Both the position numbers and the translations under genes were made by a program. Below are positions 6,466 through 13,260 of a stretch of DNA of 13,260 bases, piece after piece; the first letter of the stretch is position 1; each line of letters opens with the position of its first letter. The notes below the pieces were generated by a model, which was not told the DNA's origin, made no database searches, and saw only the letters and a list, made by a program, of their open reading frames with translations. The DNA is taken from positions 1 through 13,260 of the forward strand of contig CAMLLE010000021.1 of assembly GCA_946480555.1 (NCBI GenBank). The letters run 5' to 3'. The stretch comes from an uncultured Verrucomicrobia subdivision 3 bacterium (GTDB taxonomy: Bacteria; Verrucomicrobiota; Verrucomicrobiae; Limisphaerales; CAMLLE01).

Positions 6466-8862
6466 ATGCGTTCGAACGAAACGTTAGGGCATTTCAAAAC
6501 CTGCCGATTCTCAATTTCAGCTCTGACGCGTGCTTACCATCTGTGGGTAATTCTGGTTCTCCTTCTCGCATTCGTCTCAGACGCCTTCGCGCAGCGTCCG
6601 CCGCGATCCCTCGCGCCCGGGCCCGTTGTTTCGACAGGAAATTATTCTTCGAACCTCGTGGTCATCAAAGAGGCCCAGTCGCAGGCTTTGCAGCAAGCGC
6701 GCGAGATGCTCAACGAAATGCAGAACGAGCGCGAACGCGCGACGCTGCAGTCGGCCATCAAGGAAATGGAACGTTCACAATCGTCGCTCGAAGAGGCGGA
6801 GAAATCTCCCGACAAGCTGCCGGGCGCACTGGCCGCGCAGCAGAACGCCTATCAATCGCTGCTCAAGCTCATGCCGAGGGAGCATCGGATGACTCGCAAC
6901 CAGCGGAATCAGAACCAAGGCGGGCAATCCGGCCAGCCGCAGCGCCAGCAAATGGAGCAGCTGGAAATGAACCGGGAGGAGAATCGTTACGAAACGGAAC
7001 GGCAGGCGCGCTCCGAACAAACGGCGCAACAACGCGAACAGACCCAGACGGCCAATCGTCTTCGCGAACTGGCGCAGCGGCAGCAGGATTTGAACGAACG
7101 TCTGCGCGAACTTCAAACCGCTTTGCAAGCCGCGCGCACAGAGGCAGAGCGTGAAGAACTTCGCCGCGAGTTGAAACGGTTGCGCGAGGAACAACGTCAG
7201 ATGCTGGCTGACGTCGATCAGCTTCGCCAGCAGATGGAGCAATCCAACGCCAGCCAGGAAGCACGCGAGCAGCTGGAGCATATGCGCAACGACATGCAGC
7301 GCGCTGCGCAGGATCTTGAAAATGAATCGCCGTCCGGCGCGCTCGCCGCCGGCACGCGCGCGCAGCAGAACATGCAGAACTTGCGGGATGATCTGCGCCG
7401 GCAGGCTTCGAGTCAGTTTTCCGAACAGATGCGCGACATGCGCAACGAAGCCCGGCAGCTGGCCCAGCGGCAGGAGGAAATCGCGCGCGAGCTCGATGAA
7501 CTTGAAAAGGGCCGCGGCCAGTCGCTGGACAATTCGCGGGAACGCCAGCAACTGGTCGAGCAAATGGCGCGGCAGCAAAGCGCGCTGACGAATTTGCTGT
7601 CGGACATGCGGGCGGTGACTGAACAGTCCGAAGCCACGGAGCCGCTGTTGTCGCGCCAGTTGTATGACACCTTGCGCCGCGCGGACCAGGCGCGCACGGA
7701 GGATTTAATGCGGATGTCATCGCAACTGACGGACCGCGGTTTTCTGCCGCAGGCCAGCGAAGCGGAGCAGGGCGTGCGTCAGAATTTGAACGACCTTCGC
7801 CAGAGCGTTGAACGCGCGGCGGAAAGTGTGCTGGGGAACGAAGCGGAGGCGTTGCGCTACGCCGATCGCGAACTGGAAGATTTGGCACAAGCGGTGGAGC
7901 GGGAACTGGCTGGGCGTGGTTCTGGAACGAATGGCGCCGCAGCTGCAAGTGCGAATGGCCGCGGACGCGAAGGTGACACGAATCAGGTTGCTTCAGCCAA
8001 CGGGCGCAGCGGACAGCGCATTTCGCAATCAGGGCAGCAGGGTGAACCGCGCGAAACAACTCAGGGCCAGGGTGGAGAAGCTCGTGAAACCCAAGTTGCG
8101 GCCGGTGGCGGTGGGCAAGGTGAACCGCGTGAATCGCAGGCGGGCCAGGAGCAGCAGGGGAACGAGGGGGAAGGGAATCGAGGCCAGGGCCAGGGAAATC
8201 AACAGGCGCGCGGAAATCAGCCGGGTCAGAACGGGAACGGCCAGGGCCAGGGGCAGGGCGAAGGAAATGAAAACCAGCAAGGCGAACCGCAAGTTGCGAA
8301 CAATGGCCAGGGCGGCGGGCAGCGCGGAGGACCACGACGCGGCCCGAGCGGCGGTGCTGAGAATACCACGAGCGGTGGCACTGGAAGCTCGGCGATCGGT
8401 GAGACGACCGGGACTTCGGACAGTTCGCGTGCTGCGAACGGCGGACGTGACGGCGGTGATGAGGGGGCCGAGAGACTTCGGCAATTGGTCCAGACTTTGG
8501 ACGATCCTCAACGGCGCGAGGGCGGTCCAATCACCGGCGGTGAATACGTGAATTGGGCGGATCGATTGCGCGACGTCGAACGCGCGCTGGATCAGCCGGA
8601 TTTGCGCAACGAACTCGCCACCGTTCGGGAACGGGTGGGAGCGTTGCGCCGGGAATTCCGCGAATCCGGCCGCAAACCGTCAGATCAAATCTTGAAGCAG
8701 GACGTCGTCGCGCCGCTCACGCAGGTGCGCGTCTGGCTGCGGCAGGAAATGGCCCGTCGCGAGAATCCACAGGGCCTTGCACCGCTCGATCGCGATCCCG
8801 TTCCGGAGAACTTTTCTGAACTTGTGCGGCAGTATTACGAACAGCTAGGCAACACCCGGTGA
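6466..8862 (+). CDS. Secreted coiled-coil protein, C-terminal half of DUF4175-like protein
   Basis: A 798-residue protein from ATG 6466. The N-terminus looks like a signal peptide: a basic n-region, a hydrophobic core at about residues 24-36 (WVILVLLLAFV at 27-37) and a likely cleavage after SDAFA at residue 42. A long charged, glutamine-rich helical region (about 65-480) follows, with repeated runs such as LREEQRQMLADVDQLRQQME, typical of the coiled-coil half of DUF4175 proteins. A disordered Gly/Gln/Asn-rich stretch (about 482-665) comes next, then a conserved-looking helical C-terminal domain (about 665-798, containing GGEYVNWADRLRDVE). The frame is open back to 6121, which overlaps the previous stop as ATGA, but residues encoded by 6121-6465 are repeat-derived, so I prefer 6466 despite the absence of a Shine-Dalgarno. 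I infer that it once formed one chain with the upstream protein and still acts in the periplasm. Confidence 0.8.
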   Translation: MRSNETLGHFKTCRFSISALTRAYHLWVILVLLLAFVSDAFAQRPPRSLAPGPVVSTGNYSSNLVVIKEAQSQALQQAREMLNEMQNERERATLQSAIKEMERSQSSLEEAEKSPDKLPGALAAQQNAYQSLLKLMPREHRMTRNQRNQNQGGQSGQPQRQQMEQLEMNREENRYETERQARSEQTAQQREQTQTANRLRELAQRQQDLNERLRELQTALQAARTEAEREELRRELKRLREEQRQMLADVDQLRQQMEQSNASQEAREQLEHMRNDMQRAAQDLENESPSGALAAGTRAQQNMQNLRDDLRRQASSQFSEQMRDMRNEARQLAQRQEEIARELDELEKGRGQSLDNSRERQQLVEQMARQQSALTNLLSDMRAVTEQSEATEPLLSRQLYDTLRRADQARTEDLMRMSSQLTDRGFLPQASEAEQGVRQNLNDLRQSVERAAESVLGNEAEALRYADRELEDLAQAVERELAGRGSGTNGAAAASANGRGREGDTNQVASANGRSGQRISQSGQQGEPRETTQGQGGEARETQVAAGGGGQGEPRESQAGQEQQGNEGEGNRGQGQGNQQARGNQPGQNGNGQGQGQGEGNENQQGEPQVANNGQGGGQRGGPRRGPSGGAENTTSGGTGSSAIGETTGTSDSSRAANGGRDGGDEGAERLRQLVQTLDDPQRREGGPITGGEYVNWADRLRDVERALDQPDLRNELATVRERVGALRREFRESGRKPSDQILKQDVVAPLTQVRVWLRQEMARRENPQGLAPLDRDPVPENFSELVRQYYEQLGNTR
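7912..8460. repeat. Low-complexity Gly/Gln/Asn-rich coding region
   Basis: This stretch of the coiled-coil gene encodes about 180 residues dominated by G, Q, N, E and R, with recurring pieces such as GEPRE (twice) and GQGQG. Copies of ggccaggg-type sequence recur through about 8170-8320. It should be disordered and act as a flexible linker. Slippage between such units could change its length between strains; that is inference. Confidence 0.75.
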
Positions 8863-11360
8863 CGTTTCTCGCTTCCATCCAATTCGCCGGACGTGATTGG
8901 TTCTGGCCTGCGTTGATCGTGCTTGCCGTGCTGGCCGCGGCAGCGGTGTGGTCTTTTGGCGGTGGTGGGAATTTTTCCAAACGCGGCATTCGCAGCCTGG
9001 GCATTGGATTGAAAGTGGCCGGAACGGTTGCGCTCCTGCTGGCATTGCTCGAGCCGCTTTGGATCAGTCGCAAGGCGCGTCCGGGCGCAAACGTGTTCGG
9101 CATCCTGGCGGACAACAGCCAGAGCATGAAGATCAAGGATTCCGACGCCGCCCAATCGCGCGGCGAACGCGTGCGCGCTGCGTTGACCGGTGAACGTCAA
9201 CGCTGGCAGACGGCGTTGGAAGACAGTTTTCAAGTTCGCCGCTACACGTTCGATTCGCGGCTGGAGCATGCCCGCGATTTTCAATCGTTGAACTTTGATG
9301 GCCGTTCCTCAGCGCTTACGCATGCCTTGAAGACCATGGCGGAACAATGGCACGGCCAGCCGGCAGCAGGCGTGCTGCTGTTCACGGATGGCAACGCCAC
9401 CGATGCAAACGTGGAATTGTCCGGCCTTGAAGATGGCCCGCCCGTTTACCCGGTGATTGCGGATTCAGCCCAGAACGTCCGCGATGTTGCGTTGGAGAAG
9501 GCGGCAGCGAGCCAGACCGCATTTGAAGACGCGCCCGTTTCCGTTCAAGCCAGCGTAAAGGCAACCGGAGTGGGCGGATCAGAAATCGTCGCCCGCCTGG
9601 TCGAAATCGCCGTGCAATCCCCGGCCCGGAGGGACGAGTTACACGAGTCCCAAACTTCTCGTGAGTCCCAAAATTCTCGCGACTCCCAAAATCCTAACCC
9701 TTCCCAAAGCGCATCCCAGCCGCCCATTCCCTTCAGCACCGTCTCAAACGTGATTGCCGAATCCACACAGCGCGTGCGTGGCGATTCCGCCGATGCTGCG
9801 TTCCGATTCCAGGTTCAGCCGGACCAGCCGGGAATGCACTTGTATGAACTGGCGGTGAATGAACGTTCGGGCGCGGCGACGGGCTCCGAAGCAACCTTGA
9901 TCAACAACCGCCGGCTGCTGCTGGTGGATCGAGGCCAGCAGCCGTTTCGCGTGCTCTACGTCGCCGGGCGGCCGAACTGGGAATACAAGTTCCTGAATCG
10001 CGCGATGCTGGAAGATCGGCAGGTGCAGATGGTATCGCTCATTCGCGTGGCGAAGCGGGAACCAAAGTTTGAATTCAAGGGCCGCGCCGGCGAATCGAGC
10101 AATCCGCTGTTCCGCGGGTTCGACGAGCAAGACGAAGAGACGGCGCAGTACGATCAGCCGGTTCTCGTCCGGTTGAACACAAAGGACGAACTCGAACTGC
10201 GCGGCGGTTTTCCAAAAAACGCGGAGGAGTTGTTCCAGTATCACGCCGTGATTCTCGACGACGTGGAAGCCGAGTTCTTCACGCGCGACCAAATGAGCCT
10301 GCTGCAGCGGTTTGTTTCCGAACGCGGCGGCGGATTCCTTATGCTGGGCGGCGCGGAGACCTTTCGCGAAGGCAACTTTGCAAACACGGCAATCGCGTCG
10401 CTGCTGCCGGTGTACGTGGATCGCACGATTGAACTCGAACTGCCCTCGCAATTGAAGCTGACACTGACGCGCGAAGGCTGGCTGCAGCCCTGGACGCGGC
10501 TGCGGCCGACCGAAGGCGAGGAACGTTCGCGCATCGAAGCGATGCCATCGTTCGAAGTCTTCAATCCTGTGCGGGACATCAAGCCGGGCGCCAGCGTGCT
10601 GGCGACGGTTTCCGATCCGGAAGGTCACCAGTTCCCGGCGCTCGTGGTGCAGCGATTCGGACTGGGCCGGGCGGCGGCGCTGACGGTGGGCGATCTCTGG
10701 CGCTGGGGTTTGCGCGATGAAGAAATGCAAAAGGACTTGGGCAAAAGCTGGCGGCAACTGGTGCGCTGGCTTGTGTCCGATGTGCCATCGGCGATCTCCA
10801 TTTCGGCCGAACCGTCGGAATCCGGCGATGCCTCGGCAGTGAAACTTCGGGTGCGCGCGCGCGACGCAGAATTCAAACCGCTCGATGCCGCGGCGGTGAC
10901 GTTGAAAGTCCGGCAGCTCCGATCAAGTTCAGGCACGAACAGCACGATCGACGATTTTGTGGAACTGCCGGCCGAGGTGGCTGCGGGCGAGCCGGGGACT
11001 TTCGAGACGAAGTTCATTGCGCGCGAGCCAGGCGCGTATTTCGTCGAAGCCGCCGTGACTGGAAACGCGGGCGATGTGATTGGCCGCGCGGCGACGGGTT
11101 GGGTTTCCGAACCGGACGCGGAGGAGTTTCGTTCGCTGGCGGTGAACCGCGCCTATCTGGAATCGCTGGCGAAACGAACTGGCGGCGAGGTGATTCGCAT
11201 GAACGACCTGGAGCGGTTCACAAAGGAACTGCCGTCGCGTCGCGCGCCTGTGATGGAAGCGATGAGTGCGCCGCTGTGGCATCGGCCGGAAGTGCTGCTA
11301 TTCGCGCTGGCGTGTTTTGTCGGCGAATGGGGATTGCGCCGCTGGAAAGGATGGCCGTGA
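8859..11360 (+). CDS. Membrane VWA / amidotransferase-like protein
   Basis: An 833-residue membrane protein starting with GTG at 8859, overlapping the previous stop as GTGA; the first helix begins about 15 residues in, which fits this start. Helices lie at about residues 14-33 and 48-66, then a VWA-like domain with DNSQS at 85-89 (MIDAS-like, with Asn-Gln in place of the usual Thr-Gly) and LLFTDGNATD at 173-182. An Ig-like part follows, interrupted at about 257-290 by a hydrophilic hexapeptide repeat. A class-I amidotransferase-like fold comes next, marked by YVAGRPNWEYKFLNRAM (367-383), VILDDVEAEFF (464-474) and the glycine-rich RGGGFLMLGGAETF (489-502), with no obvious catalytic cysteine. 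A further beta-rich domain leads to a C-terminal helix at about 811-827. Such proteins lie at the end of MoxR/VWA operons in this phylum; their molecular role is not known to me. Confidence 0.88.
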   Translation: MTFLASIQFAGRDWFWPALIVLAVLAAAAVWSFGGGGNFSKRGIRSLGIGLKVAGTVALLLALLEPLWISRKARPGANVFGILADNSQSMKIKDSDAAQSRGERVRAALTGERQRWQTALEDSFQVRRYTFDSRLEHARDFQSLNFDGRSSALTHALKTMAEQWHGQPAAGVLLFTDGNATDANVELSGLEDGPPVYPVIADSAQNVRDVALEKAAASQTAFEDAPVSVQASVKATGVGGSEIVARLVEIAVQSPARRDELHESQTSRESQNSRDSQNPNPSQSASQPPIPFSTVSNVIAESTQRVRGDSADAAFRFQVQPDQPGMHLYELAVNERSGAATGSEATLINNRRLLLVDRGQQPFRVLYVAGRPNWEYKFLNRAMLEDRQVQMVSLIRVAKREPKFEFKGRAGESSNPLFRGFDEQDEETAQYDQPVLVRLNTKDELELRGGFPKNAEELFQYHAVILDDVEAEFFTRDQMSLLQRFVSERGGGFLMLGGAETFREGNFANTAIASLLPVYVDRTIELELPSQLKLTLTREGWLQPWTRLRPTEGEERSRIEAMPSFEVFNPVRDIKPGASVLATVSDPEGHQFPALVVQRFGLGRAAALTVGDLWRWGLRDEEMQKDLGKSWRQLVRWLVSDVPSAISISAEPSESGDASAVKLRVRARDAEFKPLDAAAVTLKVRQLRSSSGTNSTIDDFVELPAEVAAGEPGTFETKFIAREPGAYFVEAAVTGNAGDVIGRAATGWVSEPDAEEFRSLAVNRAYLESLAKRTGGEVIRMNDLERFTKELPSRRAPVMEAMSAPLWHRPEVLLFALACFVGEWGLRRWKGWP
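9645..9716 (+). repeat. 18-base tandem repeat inside the VWA gene
   Basis: Four units of 18 bases begin at 9645, 9663, 9681 and 9699, the last degenerate. Each holds TCCCAAA at the same offset, and the first two differ at only two positions. Read in frame they give ESQTSR, ESQNSR, DSQNPN and PSQSAS (residues 263-286). The unit length is a multiple of three, so copy changes would keep the frame. The base pattern is unlike the surrounding gene and looks like an inserted interspersed repeat; sequences of this kind (gggacgag, gagtccc) recur in Verrucomicrobiota genomes as I remember them. Confidence 0.8.
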
Positions 11361-12358
11361 GAACTTCGATGCGCATTCCCGTGGCGCAACCGTCCTGGCT
11401 GCAGGTCGTGGCGGTTTGGATTGCCGTGATATTGCTGGGCGCTGTTTCCGCATTTTCCCAAACCAACGAGCAACGTTCTCTCATCCTCGTGGTCGGCGCG
11501 CCGGGTGAAGAGGAATGGGGACGCAAGTTCGCCGCTTCGGCTGAATTGTGGCAAGCGGCGTCGGAGAAGGGCGGATTTCAAATCACTGTGATCGGCGAGA
11601 GCACCAACAGCCCGCTTAGCGATCGCACGCAATTGTTCAATGCCCTCACCAATGCCGCGACCCAGACGAATGGCGAGTTGTGGCTCGTGCTGGTGGGACA
11701 TGGCACATTCGATGGCAAGATCGCGAAGTTCAATCTGCGTGGGCCAGATGTTTCTTCAGAAGAACTGGCCGCCGCGTTGAAGCCGATCCAGAGGCCGCTT
11801 GCGGTGATCAATTGCGCATCGGCCAGCGGCCCGTTTTTGAATGCGCTGTCGGCAACGGGACGTGTGGTGATCACGGCCACGCGCAGCGGCTATGAATTGA
11901 ACGTGACGCGCTTCGGCGACTTCTTCGCGCAAGGCGTGGCAAGTCCCGCAGCTGACCTGGACAAAGATGGGCAGACGTCGTTGCTGGAGACGTATTTGAT
12001 GGCGTCGAAGCAGGTGGAGCAGTTCTACAAGGAAGCCGGCCGACTGGCGACGGAGCATGCGTTGCTGGATGACAACGGCGACAAACTCGGCACGCCGGCG
12101 GACTGGTTCACTGGCGTGCGCGCGACGAAAAAGCCTGAGAACGGAAAGAGCGTGGACGGCGTGCGGGCGCATCAGATGAATCTGGTGCGCGGCGCGGAAG
12201 AACTGGAGCTGAACCCGCAGCAACGGGCGCGGCGTGATGAACTGGAACGCGAAATCACCGTGTTGCGTGAACGCAAGAAGACGATGGCGGAGGAGGAATA
12301 TTACGGTGAGCTTGAGAGGATTCTGCTGGAGATCGCGCGGCTTTATGGTGGGACGTAA
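11357..12358 (+). CDS. Secreted caspase-like / C13-like cysteine peptidase
   Basis: A 333-residue protein from GTG 11357, overlapping the previous stop as GTGA; AAGGA at 11347-11351 lies 5 bases before it. ATGs at 11351 and 11369 are alternative starts. A signal peptide is visible: hydrophobic residues about 15-31, then SAFS near 31-34. The core resembles the clan CD (caspase/legumain) fold: a strand ending in VGHGTFDG with His115-Gly116, and a second strand ending in VINCASASG with Cys153, in the right order and spacing for a His-Cys dyad. A 12-residue loop DLDKDGQTSLLE (200-211) fits the calcium-binding EF-hand pattern (Asp at 1, 3, 5; Gly 6; Glu 12). The C-terminus (about 280-330) is a charged helix, probably coiled coil. 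It may cleave or regulate a periplasmic partner from the operon, by inference. Without a database match, peptidase activity is probable but unproven. Confidence 0.78.
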   Translation: MRTSMRIPVAQPSWLQVVAVWIAVILLGAVSAFSQTNEQRSLILVVGAPGEEEWGRKFAASAELWQAASEKGGFQITVIGESTNSPLSDRTQLFNALTNAATQTNGELWLVLVGHGTFDGKIAKFNLRGPDVSSEELAAALKPIQRPLAVINCASASGPFLNALSATGRVVITATRSGYELNVTRFGDFFAQGVASPAADLDKDGQTSLLETYLMASKQVEQFYKEAGRLATEHALLDDNGDKLGTPADWFTGVRATKKPENGKSVDGVRAHQMNLVRGAEELELNPQQRARRDELEREITVLRERKKTMAEEEYYGELERILLEIARLYGGT

Positions 12359-12581
12359 CGTGCAATTCGCGGTCTCCAACGTTTAAGCTTCAGAGGCTGG
12401 TCGAGCGTTTCTGAAATTCTGACCTGAAACAGGTGGATTCAATTTCGTTCTCGTTCTCAATTGTTTCGGATCTTCGAGGACGAGGATGAGCAGGATGGCA
12501 TCCGACTGAAGCTTGCTTCGCGTACTTTCGCGTTGGCCAAATCGGTGGCTTCGCTACTCTCAATCTCGACGACACGCGTTC
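12359..12581. other. Spacer between the operon and the sigma factor gene
   Basis: These 223 bases separate the peptidase gene from the ECF sigma factor. They contain an imperfect inverted repeat made of hexamer units: TTCGTTCTCGTTCTC at 12444-12458 against GAGGACGAGGATGAG at 12476-12490 (11 of 15 positions match when one arm is reversed). I see no clear terminator with a T-tract and no convincing promoter, though a promoter for the sigma factor gene should lie here. An upstream in-frame ATG at 12513 exists but is not favoured. Confidence 0.45.
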
Positions 12582-13139
12582 ATGAGCGACATCACCCAGG
12601 TACTGCAGGCGATCGGCCGGGGCGAGGGGAAGGCCGCGGAGGAGCTATTGCCATTGGTTTACGAGGAACTGCGGAAGCTTGCCGCGTCTCGCATGGCGCA
12701 CGAAGCCGCCGGTCAGACTTTGCAGCCCACCGCGCTCGTGCATGAAGCCTGGCTGCGGCTCGTCAATGACGGCACGCATTCCTGGAACGGACGCGCGCAT
12801 TTTTTTGGCGCCGCGGCCGAGGCGATGCGGCGCATCCTCATCGAGAATGCGCGGAGGAAGTCCCGCCTCAAGCGAGGCGGCGGCATGGCGCGACTTGACA
12901 TCGATTCCATCGAACTGGCGGAAGCGACGCCGGACGAAAAAATTCTGCTGATCGATGAAGCGCTGGAGAAGCTGCAAGCGGAGAATCCAGAAAGAGCCAG
13001 GATCGTGGTCATGAAATTCTTCGCCGGTCTCACGAATCAGGAAGTGGCGGAAAGCCTGGGCGTCACGGAACGAACGGTCGAACGGCAGTGGGCCTACGCA
13101 AAGGCCTGGATTTTTCAGTGCATCAAAAGTCAGCAATAA
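12582..13139 (+). CDS. ECF-type RNA polymerase sigma factor, TIGR02999-like
   Basis: A 185-residue sigma factor of the ECF group, close to the Sigma70_ECF / TIGR02999 family common in Verrucomicrobiota, Planctomycetota and Acidobacteriota. Region 2 is visible at about residues 1-95, with LLPLVYEELRKLA, LQPTALVHEAWLRL and the HFFGAAAEAMRRILIENARRK stretch that is typical of this subfamily. Region 4 at about 120-180 contains a helix-turn-helix, NQEVAESLGVTERTVERQW, for -35 recognition. The ATG at 12582 (MSDITQVL) matches the usual start of the family; an in-frame ATG at 12513 would add 23 arginine-rich residues of no family resemblance. No Shine-Dalgarno is seen. No anti-sigma gene follows; instead a probable Ser/Thr kinase begins 35 bases later, which suggests control by phosphorylation. 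Confidence 0.95.
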   Translation: MSDITQVLQAIGRGEGKAAEELLPLVYEELRKLAASRMAHEAAGQTLQPTALVHEAWLRLVNDGTHSWNGRAHFFGAAAEAMRRILIENARRKSRLKRGGGMARLDIDSIELAEATPDEKILLIDEALEKLQAENPERARIVVMKFFAGLTNQEVAESLGVTERTVERQWAYAKAWIFQCIKSQQ

Positions 13140-13174
13140 TACCTCCAGCAGTTCGAAGTTGAACCTCCAACTCC

Positions 13175-13260
13175 ATGGCTGAAGTGACGACGCATTCACA
13201 GGAACAGGAAGAAGTGTTGTTCGATGCCGCGCGCAAGCTGGGCAGCGAGGCGGCGCGCAT
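13175..13260 (+). CDS. Probable Ser/Thr protein kinase, N-terminus only (truncated by window)
   Basis: An open frame from ATG 13175 runs off the window after 28 codons. The visible residues include EEVLFDAARKLGSEAAR, which resembles the short helical leader (usually followed by a YLDQAC-type motif) that precedes the kinase domain in Ser/Thr kinases paired with TIGR02999 sigma factors. No kinase motif lies inside the window, so the call rests on this leader and on position, 35 bases after the sigma factor stop on the same strand. There is no Shine-Dalgarno. If correct, the pair would be an ECF sigma factor with its cognate kinase. Confidence 0.6.
   Translation, partial: MAEVTTHSQEQEEVLFDAARKLGSEAAR

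Noticed and set aside
6869..8530. Minus-strand open frame of about 553 codons opposite the coiled-coil gene
   Set aside because: It mirrors the biased codons of a Q/E/R-rich plus-strand gene; its translation is rich in R, P, A and H with no recognisable domain.
11099..11356. Upstream extension of the peptidase gene inside the VWA gene
   Set aside because: It is out of frame with the well-supported upstream gene and would bury the signal peptide.
12513..12581. Upstream start for the ECF sigma factor
   Set aside because: It adds 23 arginine-rich residues with no family resemblance; MSDITQVL at 12582 is the usual beginning.
1..13260. CRISPR array, tRNA, rRNA, transposase or phage genes
   Set aside because: No regularly spaced identical repeats with unique spacers, no tRNA-like cloverleaf or rRNA-like sequence, and no recognisable transposase, integrase or phage protein was seen.

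Overview
The window looks like chromosomal DNA of a Verrucomicrobiota bacterium, probably of the Pedosphaera/Limisphaerales type. Reasons: moderately high GC; few Shine-Dalgarno motifs; a MoxR / DUF58 / von Willebrand A (VWA) operon carrying a DUF4175-type protein and a coiled-coil protein; a TIGR02999-type ECF sigma factor followed by the apparent start of a Ser/Thr kinase; and short interspersed repeats of the kind I associate with these genomes. The assignment rests on family recognition and was not checked by a search.

Layout. Positions 60-12358 hold one long plus-strand operon: MoxR AAA+ ATPase (60-1085), DUF58 protein (1309-2265), BatA-like membrane VWA protein (2262-4385), DUF4175-like membrane protein (4382-6124), secreted coiled-coil protein with a Q/G-rich region (6466-8862), membrane VWA/amidotransferase-like protein (8859-11360) and a secreted caspase/C13-like peptidase with an EF-hand-type loop (11357-12358). 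Four junctions overlap by 4 bases (ATGA or GTGA). The other two are occupied by repeat-type DNA: 1090-1293, a MITE-like element with terminal inverted repeats, and about 6154-6429, a hairpin-rich cluster. After a 223-base spacer comes a separate regulatory pair: an ECF sigma factor (12582-13139) and the start of a probable Ser/Thr kinase (13175 to the window end).

How the genes may work together. MoxR ATPases commonly act with VWA proteins as chaperone-like remodelling machines. Here the cytoplasmic ATPase and DUF58 protein would serve membrane proteins whose VWA, Ig-like and coiled-coil parts lie in or face the periplasm. The last gene adds an exported protease-like protein. The substrate is unknown.

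The most notable points are the apparent fission of a DUF4175-family protein into two polypeptides by repeat DNA, with the downstream half carrying its own signal peptide; repeat-like insertions inside two other coding regions of the same operon; and the operon-linked caspase-like protein.
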